Origin: Isotricha intestinalis
Lineage: Eukaryota > Ciliophora > Litostomatea > Vestibuliferida > Isotrichidae
Reading direction: 5' to 3'
Length of the DNA stretch: 64,000 nt
NCBI GenBank assembly: GCA_023807065.1
Contig: JAJJLU010000368.1
Coordinates: forward strand, 1 to 64,000
Below, in pieces: positions 49,498 to 59,295 of this stretch. The translations under genes were made by a program, and so were the position numbers. The notes beneath the pieces are model-generated. The model saw only the letters and a list, made by a program, of their open reading frames with translations, was not told the DNA's origin and searched no databases. Within the stretch, counting starts at the first letter, position 1, and every line of letters starts with the position of its first letter.

Positions 49498-52041
49498 TTA
49501 TTTTTTTCCTAGGTTGAATATTAGATTTGGTGTATTTTTATTTTGAGATATTCCTAAACTGTTATTTGCTTGATTAATGGGGAACATTGAAGATTTTGTA
49601 AATAAATTTCCATTATTATTATTATTATTTCCAAATAAAGAATTTGATTTCATATTATTATCATTTCCAAAAAGTGAATTTGGATTGGTTGAACCAGTTG
49701 AAGAAATATTTCCAAAAATATTTCCATTATTATTTATCATATTTATATTATTTGTAAATATAGAACCTGTATTATTATTATTATTAGTAAATATACTACC
49801 AGAATTATTATTATTTGGACCACCAAAAATTGTATTATTTGAATCTGGGTTATTATTTAACCCAAATAAAGGTTTATTATTATTATTATCAAATATATTT
49901 TTTTGTTCTTTATTATCAATTGTTCTTGAAGACAATAAAGGAGAACCTGAAATATCCATTTTAGAATCTCCTTTATTAAAATTATTATTAGAATTAACAG
50001 AAGAATTATTGTTTCCAAAAAGAGAGTGAATACCAGAAAGATTATTTGTATTTGAAATAAAAGGATTATTTGAATTTAATAAAGAAGAATTATTAGGTTG
50101 AAATAAATTCATATCTGGTTTTTTATTTGTATCCTGTATATTGTTAATATTATCATTTCTTTTTTCTTTTTCAACTTTTTCTTCTTCTTTTTTTGTTAAA
50201 GGAGGTAAAAAAATTTGTTCTTTTTTAGGAAGAGAAATTTTTTGTTTTTCATCACTTTTATTTTCGATTTTAGTATTACTAAATGTGTTGGAATTTTCTT
50301 TTTTTTCTTCTTCTTTTTTAATAATATTTTCTTCCTTATTTGTATTAAAAGTTATTTTCTTTTTTGATTCTTTTTTCTCTTCTGGAATTGAAATTAAAGG
50401 CTTTTCATTTTTTTTTTCTTCTTCTTTTAATCCTAAATTACTTTCTTTATTTTTATCTGATTTCTCTTCTTTTTTTTCATTATTGTTTATATTAAATAAA
50501 GAAATATTTTCATTTTGAAAAAGAGATTTATTTTCTTTTTTTTCATTTCCTTTGTTTTCATTTTCTTTTTTTTCTTCTTCTTTTTTTTCTTCTTTTTTTT
50601 CGTTTTTATTAAATAAAAATAAATTCTTTTGTTTGTCAACTTCTTCAGAAATTTTTTTTTCTTCTTTTTTTTCAATCTTATTTGTCTGTAAAGGAATATT
50701 CGAACTAAAAATTGATTTTTCATTATTTTCATTATTTTCTTTATTTTCATTTTCATTTTTTTTTTTTGGTGAAAAGAAATCATTTTCTTCTTTTTCTGGG
50801 ATGCTGTTATTAATCATTGAATTATTATTAATAAATATAGATTCTCCTTTAATATTAATATTAATATTTTCATCTTTTGTAATTTTATCATTATTCTTTT
50901 TATTTATGTTTGTATTAACATTATTTAATAAAGTAATTTTTTCATTAGGAAAAATATGAGGAATATTATTTTGTTGATTTTTTGAATTTCCAACAAGAAA
51001 AACTGAATTATCTGTTTTTTTCTTTTCTAAATTGTCAAAATGAAATAATGAACTTTTAATATTATTTTTTTCTGTTTCGTTTCGACTTTCAAAAGACAAT
51101 TCACTTCTATTAATTGATAATTCATTTAATTTATTGTTTTTATTTCCATTTATAGAAACTTTTTCATTATGACTCAAACTTAAAAAGTCAAAAGAACTAT
51201 TAACTGTTTTCAGTTTTTTATTATCAAAAAAATCATTTATAAATATTATCTCATTTTTATTATTTTTTGGTAATTTTTCATTATAATATTTTTCAAGAGT
51301 TTTTTTCTTTTCTTCATAATCTAATTTAATATTTTTTAAAATTGAATTTTGATTCATTTCATTTATTTTATTTTCATTTATTTTTCTTTTTAATTCAATT
51401 TCTTTTCTAATTTCTTCAAGAGATTTATTATTAATAATTAAATCAGAAATTGCATTTTGTTTTTGATATTTTTGTGGAATAATTTCTTTTTCTTTTTCAC
51501 TTCCATTTCTATTTGGATTTTTTTTTCCTAAATAATTATTATTTGTTTTATATAATGGATTTAAATATTTTTTATTATATATATTTGAGTTACTTAAATT
51601 TTTATTTTCAAATGTTTTTGATAGATATGAATTATTCAATTGTTTAAAGGCACTTGAATTTAAAGAATTTAAATTTGAATTGTTTAAATTATTATTATTC
51701 ATATTAATATTAAATTTATCATCATTTATATATTGAGTAATTTTTAAAAGTGAATTTACTTTTTTTTCATTATCAAATTGCTTCTCTCTAAAATTATCTT
51801 TCATATAACTAACACCACCATTCAAATATTCCTTTCTACTCAACCTTTGATTATTATTATTGAATTTTTGAGATAAATCATCATATTCACTTAAAGAAGG
51901 AGTATCATTCAAATCATTTTTATTGTTGTAGTTAAATTCATTATATTCTTTTTTTTCATCCATATTAAAGCCAATTAAATTAGAAAAAGTATTTTTAACA
52001 TTCGAAAGAAAATTACCTAATTTGGAACTTGATATTGACAT
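49498..52041 (-). CDS. FG-repeat nucleoporin-like protein (Nup1/Nup153 type possible)
   Basis: 847 residues. The C-terminal 170 hold at least six spaced FG dipeptides in Asn/Ser-rich spacers (SLFGNN, PLFGLN, TIFGGP, NIFGNI, SLFGND), ending NLIFNLGKK. The N-terminus (LGNFLSNVKNTFSNLIGFN) looks amphipathic, like the membrane-binding helix of yeast Nup1/Nup60. The middle (about 420-650) is Lys/Glu-rich. Together these fit a nuclear-basket FG nucleoporin that binds importins during transport. FG motifs in an Asn-rich protein can arise by chance, so the call is moderate. An importin-beta-like gene is the next gene upstream, probably by coincidence. Confidence 0.5.
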   Translation of the reverse strand: MSISSSKLGNFLSNVKNTFSNLIGFNMDEKKEYNEFNYNNKNDLNDTPSLSEYDDLSQKFNNNNQRLSRKEYLNGGVSYMKDNFREKQFDNEKKVNSLLKITQYINDDKFNINMNNNNLNNSNLNSLNSSAFKQLNNSYLSKTFENKNLSNSNIYNKKYLNPLYKTNNNYLGKKNPNRNGSEKEKEIIPQKYQKQNAISDLIINNKSLEEIRKEIELKRKINENKINEMNQNSILKNIKLDYEEKKKTLEKYYNEKLPKNNKNEIIFINDFFDNKKLKTVNSSFDFLSLSHNEKVSINGNKNNKLNELSINRSELSFESRNETEKNNIKSSLFHFDNLEKKKTDNSVFLVGNSKNQQNNIPHIFPNEKITLLNNVNTNINKKNNDKITKDENININIKGESIFINNNSMINNSIPEKEENDFFSPKKKNENENKENNENNEKSIFSSNIPLQTNKIEKKEEKKISEEVDKQKNLFLFNKNEKKEEKKEEEKKENENKGNEKKENKSLFQNENISLFNINNNEKKEEKSDKNKESNLGLKEEEKKNEKPLISIPEEKKESKKKITFNTNKEENIIKKEEEKKENSNTFSNTKIENKSDEKQKISLPKKEQIFLPPLTKKEEEKVEKEKRNDNINNIQDTNKKPDMNLFQPNNSSLLNSNNPFISNTNNLSGIHSLFGNNNSSVNSNNNFNKGDSKMDISGSPLLSSRTIDNKEQKNIFDNNNNKPLFGLNNNPDSNNTIFGGPNNNNSGSIFTNNNNNTGSIFTNNINMINNNGNIFGNISSTGSTNPNSLFGNDNNMKSNSLFGNNNNNNGNLFTKSSMFPINQANNSLGISQNKNTPNLIFNLGKK

Positions 52042-52505
52042 TTATTAAGATATATATTAATAATTTAATATTTTGAAAAATGAAAATTTTAAATATAAAT
52101 TGATTTTTAAAAAATTTATTTGAAATTGGAAAACAATTTATTGTGGATAAATGCGTTAATAAAAATTTATCCAATTTGATTGAATTATATATAATATATT
52201 TATAAAAAAATAATAGTATAATTAAAAAAATCAATGGCTCTGCCCGTAATTGTATTAAATAATAATAATTACATAAATTATAATTCGTCAAATCCAAACA
52301 AATAAAAATTATTAAGCTATGAGACATTGAAAAGTTTATGTTAGCAGTTAGTGATGAAAACTAACAATGATTACTGCATCTCCAAAGCGATTTGTAATAA
52401 TCAAACCATTTTCTTATTTATTTCAGTAAAATTTAAAATATTTTTGTTCAAATTAAATAAATATTTTATGTTAATTTTTTATGATTTATAATTTGTTTTA
52501 TTAAA
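52042..52505. other. Intergenic region with less AT-rich patches and a small hairpin
   Basis: Between two minus-strand genes. Two patches are richer in G/C than other spacers here: about 52229-52250 (containing GGCTCTGCCCG) and about 52315-52415. The second contains a hairpin, GTTAG at 52347-52351 with CTAAC at 52361-52365, extended after an internal bulge by GCA (52344-52346) with TGC (52375-52377). I recognise no tRNA, snRNA or snoRNA. A non-coding RNA is possible but unproven. Confidence 0.4.
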
Positions 52506-55500
52506 TTAATTTTTTTTATTTCTTTTTAATTTATAGATTCTTCTTGGGACACTTAGAGAAATATCTTTGCTTTTAATATTTATTCTTTTTGAAAATACCA
52601 CTTTATTAAAATTTTCTTTTTCTTCTTCTGATAAATTGTTTATTATTTTTGAAAGAATTTCTCTTGTCTCATCTATTGAATTTAATTTTTCACATAATTT
52701 TTTAAAAATATGAAATTCATCAATATTATCTATTGGGTATTTTCCTTCTTTTATATATTGTTTAATTTTAATATCATCATTATTTTCATTTTCTTTATTT
52801 TTATTATTTAATTTTATCATATATTCTTCTTCTTCATTTTCTTCTTCTTCTTCGTTTTTAGTGTATCTTTCTTCTTCAATTTCTTTATTTTCTTCATTTA
52901 ATTTTTTTAAATCTAAAGTTTCTTGTTCTAATTGTTTGCTGAGAATATTAAAAGTTAATAAAAATATATCTTTAAAATTTATAATTATTTCCTTAAGAAT
53001 TTCATTTTCATATAATATATTAGATAATCCTAATATACAAATTTTTCCTAAAATTGTTGAATAAAAAGAGTAATTATATAATAAAGATGAAAAACTAATG
53101 ATATTTGAAAAATTATTTTTTTTATGAAAACATTCAAAAGTTATTTTAGGATATTTAATAAAAGCAGAGTAAAATACAGTTAGATAAAACCAATTTAAAT
53201 AAAAATCATATGTATTAATAATACTAGTAATTTTATCTTTGTATATTAATGTCATATCAGAATATTTTTCAATAATTTTATCAAGAATATTTACTAAAAT
53301 ATTTGTTTCAATTAAATTACCATTTAAAATCCAAATACTAATTAATAATAAAGTATATAAAGGAGAAGGTTCTCCTGTATATTCATCACTCATATTTAAA
53401 GCAATATCCAAAAGTGATATAAAATATTGAGACACTTGATTATTTGTATTCAACAAATTTTCTTTATCATTTAATAAAATATAATTTAAGATATTAAATA
53501 TTGTTTTATCAAATTCACCTTTTTCAATAATATATTTTGAGTAATAAGGAAATGAATCAAATAAAATTTTATTTATTTTACCTGAATTATTCATAGTATA
53601 AGCTCGAAGAATTAAAAATATATTATCTGAAAACTCTAAATTTTCTATATGTTTTATTAAAACAAATATTGTTTCATTGGTTAAATTTTCCATTTGGATA
53701 TTATTTCCATCATAATATTTTTCAAAAATTTTTTGTATTAAATTACATTCTTTAACAATAAAAGTATTTGTTTTTAATTTACTTTTATCAACATCATTTT
53801 TAAATCTATCTATAACACTTTTTAAAATAGTTAAAACGTAATCTTCAACATTTAAATTTATAATAATAGAACATAATACATCAAAAAAAATGTCAATATT
53901 AATATTAGGGATCTGATTAATAATATCATTAATCTTTTTCCTTATTATTGAACTTGCCAAATTAGAATATAAGTCATTAGAAATTAAAATTTCAAAAGTA
54001 TGAAGTGCTTGATAACATATTCCATGAACTTCTGAATTTTTATTATATTGTAAAATTAAATTAAGTAAATATTTAAATGCATTCATTACAAAAATATTAT
54101 CTGTTTCATTTTCATAACAAAATAAATCTTCAATAAATAAAGCATATATTAAACATATCTTAAATTGAAGTAATGTAGATGTCATATCATGTAAATAATT
54201 TTGATTTAACATTAAAAAATTTCTTAAATTTGAATTTACTTGTTTATTTTTTAATGTTTGTTTAGCTAAAATGCAAATAAATAATAATGAAGTATCAATT
54301 ATAATATTTTTTGGAAAATTTTTTATTATATATTCTCCATATGAATTATTTATAATATTATAATTTGAAAAAAAAGAATTATCCATTTCTTTTATATTAT
54401 AAGTTAATATTTGTATTATAAAATTTAATATTTCTATTGTAAGTTCTTCTGATTCTTCACATATAGTTGTAAGTAAATATCCACAAACTGTTTTAATAGA
54501 TTTTAATTTAAAATCAATCATTGAATCAAGTAAAATTGCATAATATTCTTCTGGTTTTTCTTCTAAAAGCTCTAAATCATTTTTATTTGTCTTTAATAAA
54601 GGAAAAAGTATTTTGATTATAAATTCAAAAAAATTTTTTTTAAAATCCATTTTAAAAGGTTCTCTTGTTACACATCTTGAAATTAAAAATAATGAATAAT
54701 AAAGAATTATTTCATAGTTTCCTTTTGTTAAATTATTTTCTATTTCATTTATCTTATTATCAATTATGTATTTAAGTGAATTTAAAATAAATTTTAATAA
54801 TGAATTTAAACATGAAATACTTAATTCATTTGTAATTATTTTTGGATCTTTATCAAATTGAATAAAAAATGAAAAAATTAGTAATACTTTAGATTTCAAT
54901 TTATTTATTTCTGAAATTTGCTTAACATAATTTTCTCCTTCGTTTTTTTCTTTTTCTTCATTAATAAAAGATACAATATTTTTATCTTCGGAACAATTAA
55001 TTTCAATAATTTTTTGAAGATCTTCAATTAATAATTTAATATAATTATCCATAGTTTCTCCAACTAAATAATTATATATACTTAATTTTCTCAAAGAAAC
55101 AGATAATAAATCCATAATTTTACATAAAATTTTATTATTATTCACTTTAATATATTTTTGAATTAATTTTAATTGAAGTGAAGTAATTTCTTTAATTGAA
55201 TTAATATTAGTAGCTTTAGATGAAATTAATGCAATTAACAATGAAAATAAATTATAACAATTTTTTTCATTAATTGTATTAATAAAATCTTTATTTAAAG
55301 TAATACATGTTTCTGGTTCTTCAACCAGGATACCATTTGATAAAAAATCAACTACTACTATTAATATTTGTTCTAATATTGCATCTTCAATTTGAAGTGA
55401 ATTTTCAGGGGGATTTAAAATTGAATTAATTAATATATAAATTGTATTCAATAAACTATCCCTATCAAAATAATACTTTGAATTTTTCGAAATTAATGTT

Positions 55501-55718
55501 TGTTTAATTTTTATTGATAATGCTTTCTTAGTATTAAAATTCACTTGGTTTTGATAAAAAATTTCCATTAATTTACTTAAATTTTTTATTATAAATTCTT
55601 CATATTCTGATAATATTTTTTCTGCATTTTTAATTTCTTCAGTTGAAGTTCCAGAAAAAGAAATAACCAAATTATTTAACAGAATTTTAATGTTATCTTC
55701 AATATTTCCTCCATCCAT
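52506..55718 (-). CDS. Importin-beta-like nuclear transport receptor (karyopherin)
   Basis: 1070 residues of continuous helical repeats without low complexity until about 950. The N-terminus (about 10-75: AEKILSEYEEFIIKNLSKLM, then FNTKKALSIKIKQTL) has the look of the importin N-terminal domain that binds Ran-GTP. The length is typical of the family (about 850-1100). An acidic stretch at about 955-1000 (EEEEENEEEEY) recalls the acidic insert of importin-7/8-like receptors. HEAT repeats follow to the end. The cargo class cannot be assigned; a different HEAT-repeat scaffold is the alternative. Confidence 0.55.
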   Translation of the reverse strand: MDGGNIEDNIKILLNNLVISFSGTSTEEIKNAEKILSEYEEFIIKNLSKLMEIFYQNQVNFNTKKALSIKIKQTLISKNSKYYFDRDSLLNTIYILINSILNPPENSLQIEDAILEQILIVVVDFLSNGILVEEPETCITLNKDFINTINEKNCYNLFSLLIALISSKATNINSIKEITSLQLKLIQKYIKVNNNKILCKIMDLLSVSLRKLSIYNYLVGETMDNYIKLLIEDLQKIIEINCSEDKNIVSFINEEKEKNEGENYVKQISEINKLKSKVLLIFSFFIQFDKDPKIITNELSISCLNSLLKFILNSLKYIIDNKINEIENNLTKGNYEIILYYSLFLISRCVTREPFKMDFKKNFFEFIIKILFPLLKTNKNDLELLEEKPEEYYAILLDSMIDFKLKSIKTVCGYLLTTICEESEELTIEILNFIIQILTYNIKEMDNSFFSNYNIINNSYGEYIIKNFPKNIIIDTSLLFICILAKQTLKNKQVNSNLRNFLMLNQNYLHDMTSTLLQFKICLIYALFIEDLFCYENETDNIFVMNAFKYLLNLILQYNKNSEVHGICYQALHTFEILISNDLYSNLASSIIRKKINDIINQIPNINIDIFFDVLCSIIINLNVEDYVLTILKSVIDRFKNDVDKSKLKTNTFIVKECNLIQKIFEKYYDGNNIQMENLTNETIFVLIKHIENLEFSDNIFLILRAYTMNNSGKINKILFDSFPYYSKYIIEKGEFDKTIFNILNYILLNDKENLLNTNNQVSQYFISLLDIALNMSDEYTGEPSPLYTLLLISIWILNGNLIETNILVNILDKIIEKYSDMTLIYKDKITSIINTYDFYLNWFYLTVFYSAFIKYPKITFECFHKKNNFSNIISFSSLLYNYSFYSTILGKICILGLSNILYENEILKEIIINFKDIFLLTFNILSKQLEQETLDLKKLNEENKEIEEERYTKNEEEEENEEEEYMIKLNNKNKENENNDDIKIKQYIKEGKYPIDNIDEFHIFKKLCEKLNSIDETREILSKIINNLSEEEKENFNKVVFSKRINIKSKDISLSVPRRIYKLKRNKKN

Positions 55719-55826
55719 TTTTTAAAATAAATAATTGAATTAATATAATATAATCAAAAATAAAGAAAAATATAATTAATATATTATTTCATAAGAATAA
55801 AAAAATTTATTATTATAATATTTTTA

Positions 55827-57291
55827 TTATTTATTCATTAAATTCATAGCACTACTTCTCAAAACATTTTCTCCTTCTCTCATTTCTTTATTCAAAGGAA
55901 CAATATATTTATTATATCTATAATTAAAAGCAGGATTTAAAATAGTATTATTTTGTAAAATAGTTTCTCCTAAATCATATTTTTTAGGATTATAAGGATT
56001 AACTTCAACAAATTTAGATTTATTAATTAAATTATAATCAGGAGCCATTGACATATAAATATTCATTTTGAAACATAGGAGTTCCTTCAGCTAAAGCTTC
56101 TTTAGTATAACCTTCATCCATTAATTTTCTTGGTAATTGTTGTACAACTTGTTGATCTAAATATTGTCTATATTGTCTTTTTAAATCATCATCATACATT
56201 TTTTGTAATTGTTGCATTTTTGATAATCTTTCTCTTTCTAATCTTCTTATTTCTTCTTGTTCTTTTCTTCTTAAAATCATTTCATTTTTAAAAGCTTGAT
56301 TTTGAGCAACTAAACTTTTATTATAATCTTCATATTGTTTATTAATTTCTTTATATGAAGGATATGTTATATTATAATAATGATCAAAATATGCATTATT
56401 TGTTACATCTGTTCCTTCTCTTCTTCCTCCCTCATATAATAAACTTTGACCTTTTTTATCTGAAACTCCTACATAAATACTATTATTTGTGTATTTTGGT
56501 TGTTTAGGTAAATTTGAATTTAAATTTATATTTGTATTTAGATTTGATACACTTTTATTATTTTGAAGATTTATATTATTGTTATCAATTGATGATTGTC
56601 CAGTTGTTTCAACAAAACGATAATTATCATAATCATTGTTTCTATTTATATAATTTATATCATTATTATTAGGAGGCTCATTTGGAATATAATTTAAATT
56701 AGCTTGTTGTTGATATTGTAAATTATCACTATCTCTATATGCATTAATATTATTTTGATATAAATTAATATCACTTAAATTAGTATTGTGACCTACTTTA
56801 GGAGGTTGAGTTAAATTTTTTTCATCAGGATAATTACTTATAACTTTATTATCTAAAGAATATCTTTTAGTTAAAATATTATAATGAGAAGAAGCTCTAT
56901 TTTTAGCTTTAAATTCATCATATAATCTAGCATTAATATCATTTTTTTCACTAATTTTTTCAATTTTTTCTTTAAATTGCCTTAATCTTGCATCAGAATT
57001 TAAAGGAAGAGAAACTAAAGTTGGTTCTAATTTTTCTTGAACTTCCTTTAACATTTTTTCATGTTTATATTCTTGTCCTTTTAAATATTCATTATATTGT
57101 TTTGCCATTAATTCTCTTTTTCTTCTTAATTTTTCAGCTTCTTCTTCTTTTATATCTTGTTGAACTCTATAATTTGCATCCATTTCTCTTCTTAAACGTT
57201 GTTGACGCTCATTTTCATATCTTAATCTTTGGTTTTCTAAATCTTGCTCATAACGAAGAGACAATTGCTCTTTTATTTCTTTGTCTCTCAT
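55827..57291 (-). CDS. Coiled-coil protein apparently requiring a +1 frameshift
   Basis: Frame 1 runs 57291-56038 (417 codons) and ends GGC TCC TGA. Skipping one base at TCC-T leads to GAT and 70 more codons to the TAA at 55827, giving 487 residues. The N-terminal 130 residues are Arg/Glu-rich coiled coil (LRYEQDLENQRLRYENERQQ). A disordered Asn-rich middle follows, then a second coiled coil at about 330-400, and a Pro/Tyr/Asn-rich end (VEVNPYNPKKYDLGE, then NPAFNYRYNKYIVPL). The end, in the shifted frame, looks conserved. No family is recognised; the shape resembles basal-body or axonemal proteins. A one-base sequencing or assembly error is the main alternative to real frameshifting. Confidence 0.65.
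56037..56043 (-). promoter_or_regulatory. Candidate +1 ribosomal frameshift site, UCC UGA U
   Basis: Read on the minus strand, the codons are GGC TCC TGA T. The zero-frame stop TGA directly follows TCC, and the +1 frame (GAT TAT AAT) is open for 70 codons. The heptamer equals the shift site of eukaryotic ornithine decarboxylase antizyme. No GT-AG intron of suitable length and phase can bridge the frames. I see no obvious downstream stem; the sequence there is almost pure A/T. Confidence 0.5.
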
Positions 57292-57497
57292 TTTATTTTT
57301 TTAATAACGTTTTTATTAATTTTTATTTATTTTTTTCAATTATTATTTTTATTTTTAAATATATTTTATTATTCTTTATTCTTTTTTTTTGATTATTTTT
57401 TTATGTTTTGTTTCCTTATTTTTTTATGAGGAAAATTAATTAAAGTATTTTGAATTTAAATATATAAAGTTTTAGAAGATAAATTGTATTTTGGATT

Positions 57498-58850
57498 ATG
57501 AAAGATAATTTTAAAAATTATAGCACTAAAAAAATATATTCTCAAAGAAATAAAATTTTATTGTCATCGAATACAAAACAAAATAAATTAAAAAATGAAT
57601 GTATAACTGAAAGAACAAAGTTTCAAACAGCAGAACAAAGTAAAGAAGCAAAAAAATCAAACTTAACTAGAATAATAAAGCCAAATTTTCTATTAACTTC
57701 TTTTTCTTTAAAAAACTCTTTTTCTCCTATTCCAAAACCAAAAAAGAATGTAAAAACAAAAATATGTGTTCTTGATTTAGATGAAACTTTAATACACGTT
57801 TCTCCTGAAAAATTAAATAATATAAATTTACCTCAATATAAGTTTTATTATTCTAAAGAAAATAATAATAATAAAAATAATAAATCTGATTTTTTAGATA
57901 ATTTATCAGCTTATTTAATCAAAAGACCTTATTTAGATGAATTTTTTAACAGAATAAATAAAGTTTTTAAAGAAATTATAATTTTTACTTCAAGTAAAAA
58001 ATCTTATGCTGATGCAATACTAAAAATAATAGATGAAAAAAAAATTATATCAAAATGTTTTTATAGAGATGATTGTAAATATAAAGAAATTGGATTATTT
58101 TTTAAAGATTTGGCAGTCGTTAATAATAACATTCATAATGTAATTATTGTAGATAATAATCCAAATAATTTCTCTCTTCAAAGAAATAATGGTTTACCTA
58201 TTTCTCCTTTTGAATTTAATGAAAATGATAAAGAATTATTAGAAATTTCTTATATTTTGGAAAAGTTAGTTAAATATAATGATGTAAGGGAAATTATTCC
58301 CTTAATTATTGATATTGATGGGAAAATTAACTATGATAAAGCTTTTGAATTATTTAAAAATAAAGATGTTAATTTAGATTATGATGATAATAAAAATATT
58401 CATAATTTAAGTAATTTTGAATTTAGAGAAAAAAGTTATAAAAATTTAAATTATAAGAATAAATTTAAAAATAATCAAAAATTTATTGATATTTCTTTAA
58501 ATGATAATAATAATAAAATTAAAAGAAATAAGAATACTCCTATTAATAAAAATAATAAAATTATTTATAAAAGTAATAAAAAATTATCAGTTAAACCTAA
58601 TGGGAGTTTTAGAACTCCTTATCAAAAAACTTTTATTTGTACTTTTAATAATGATTCCAAGAAATCTCTTTTAAAGGAAAATAAATCTGATGAAAAATTA
58701 AAAATTAATTCTTCTAGGAATGATTCAATTAAATTTATAAAATATAAACCTAACATTTTATTGATTGAAAAATTAAAGAAAAATACTATCTCAAATTCTT
58801 CCAAAAAAATAAAACATAAATTCATAAATAATTCAATCAATTTAAATTAA
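57498..58850 (+). CDS. Second NLI/FCP1-like (HAD-family) protein phosphatase
   Basis: 450 residues, with the catalytic domain at about 85-275. The signature DLDETLIH near 92-99 provides the two catalytic aspartates (DxDxT). EIIIFTSSKKSYADAIL and VIIVDNNPNNFSLQ are the later HAD motifs. An Asn-rich insertion interrupts the domain at about 118-135. Unlike the phosphatase at 39989-41919 the domain is near the N-terminus and is followed by a basic Asn/Lys-rich tail. The family dephosphorylates Ser/Thr residues, classically on RNA polymerase II. The two genes are distant paralogues rather than a recent duplication. It is divergent from the frameshifted gene (206 bp). Confidence 0.85.
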   Translation: MKDNFKNYSTKKIYSQRNKILLSSNTKQNKLKNECITERTKFQTAEQSKEAKKSNLTRIIKPNFLLTSFSLKNSFSPIPKPKKNVKTKICVLDLDETLIHVSPEKLNNINLPQYKFYYSKENNNNKNNKSDFLDNLSAYLIKRPYLDEFFNRINKVFKEIIIFTSSKKSYADAILKIIDEKKIISKCFYRDDCKYKEIGLFFKDLAVVNNNIHNVIIVDNNPNNFSLQRNNGLPISPFEFNENDKELLEISYILEKLVKYNDVREIIPLIIDIDGKINYDKAFELFKNKDVNLDYDDNKNIHNLSNFEFREKSYKNLNYKNKFKNNQKFIDISLNDNNNKIKRNKNTPINKNNKIIYKSNKKLSVKPNGSFRTPYQKTFICTFNNDSKKSLLKENKSDEKLKINSSRNDSIKFIKYKPNILLIEKLKKNTISNSSKKIKHKFINNSINLN

Positions 58851-58946
58851 AATTTTTTTTAAATTTAATGAATTATATATATTTGATATTGAAACAATTA
58901 GTTCAAAAAATATTATTATACATAAAAAATAAATAAAAATAATTTA

Positions 58947-59231
58947 TTAGAAAGATTTATCAATTTCATTTTCTCTTTTTCTCTTTAAATGATTCCTATA
59001 AGCTTTTATAATTCTATTTATATAATATAAAGTAACAATTTTTTCAATTCCTTTCATTTTTTCCCATAAAGTTCCAGCTTTAGTTCTTTGTTCTTTATAA
59101 CTTAATTGTATATTCATATTTTTAATTGAATTTATATCATATTGATTTATTTTAGAAAGATTTGTTTCATTTATCCTTTGAACAGTATTATAAGTATTAT
59201 TATTACAATTACATAAAAAATATTGTCCCAT
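58947..59231 (-). CDS. Small protein with N-terminal lipid-anchor signal and basic helix
   Basis: 94 residues. The start MGQYFLCNC offers Gly2 for N-myristoylation and Cys7 and Cys9 for palmitoylation, although residue 6 is not the preferred Ser/Thr. The C-terminal third is a basic amphipathic helix (IVTLYYINRIIKAYRNHLKR) that could bind calmodulin or acidic lipid. A small peripheral membrane protein is inferred. Its gene is intact, with start and TAA, and lies between the phosphatase (convergent, 96 bp) and the coiled-coil/PH gene (64 bp upstream). No family recognised. Confidence 0.6.
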   Translation of the reverse strand: MGQYFLCNCNNNTYNTVQRINETNLSKINQYDINSIKNMNIQLSYKEQRTKAGTLWEKMKGIEKIVTLYYINRIIKAYRNHLKRKRENEIDKSF

Positions 59232-59295
59232 TATTTTATTTTTTAATTTTAATAATATTTAATAAATATGTTTTTAAATAAAAAATTATAAAAAT

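Noticed and set aside
52013..52327. 104-codon minus-strand ORF at the start of the FG-protein gene
   Set aside because: Ile/Leu/Phe/Tyr-rich translation of AT-rich spacer, overlapping the start of a better-supported gene; no start context or domain.
52347..52420. C/D-box snoRNA suggested by TGATGA at 52352-52357 region
   Set aside because: A C-box-like TGATGA is present but no CTGA D box follows at a suitable distance and no terminal stem is seen.
56037..56100. Intron as the explanation of the frame break near 56040
   Set aside because: The available GT...AG pairs on the minus strand give about 50 or 72 bases, which have the wrong phase and size compared with the 23-27 bp introns of this window.
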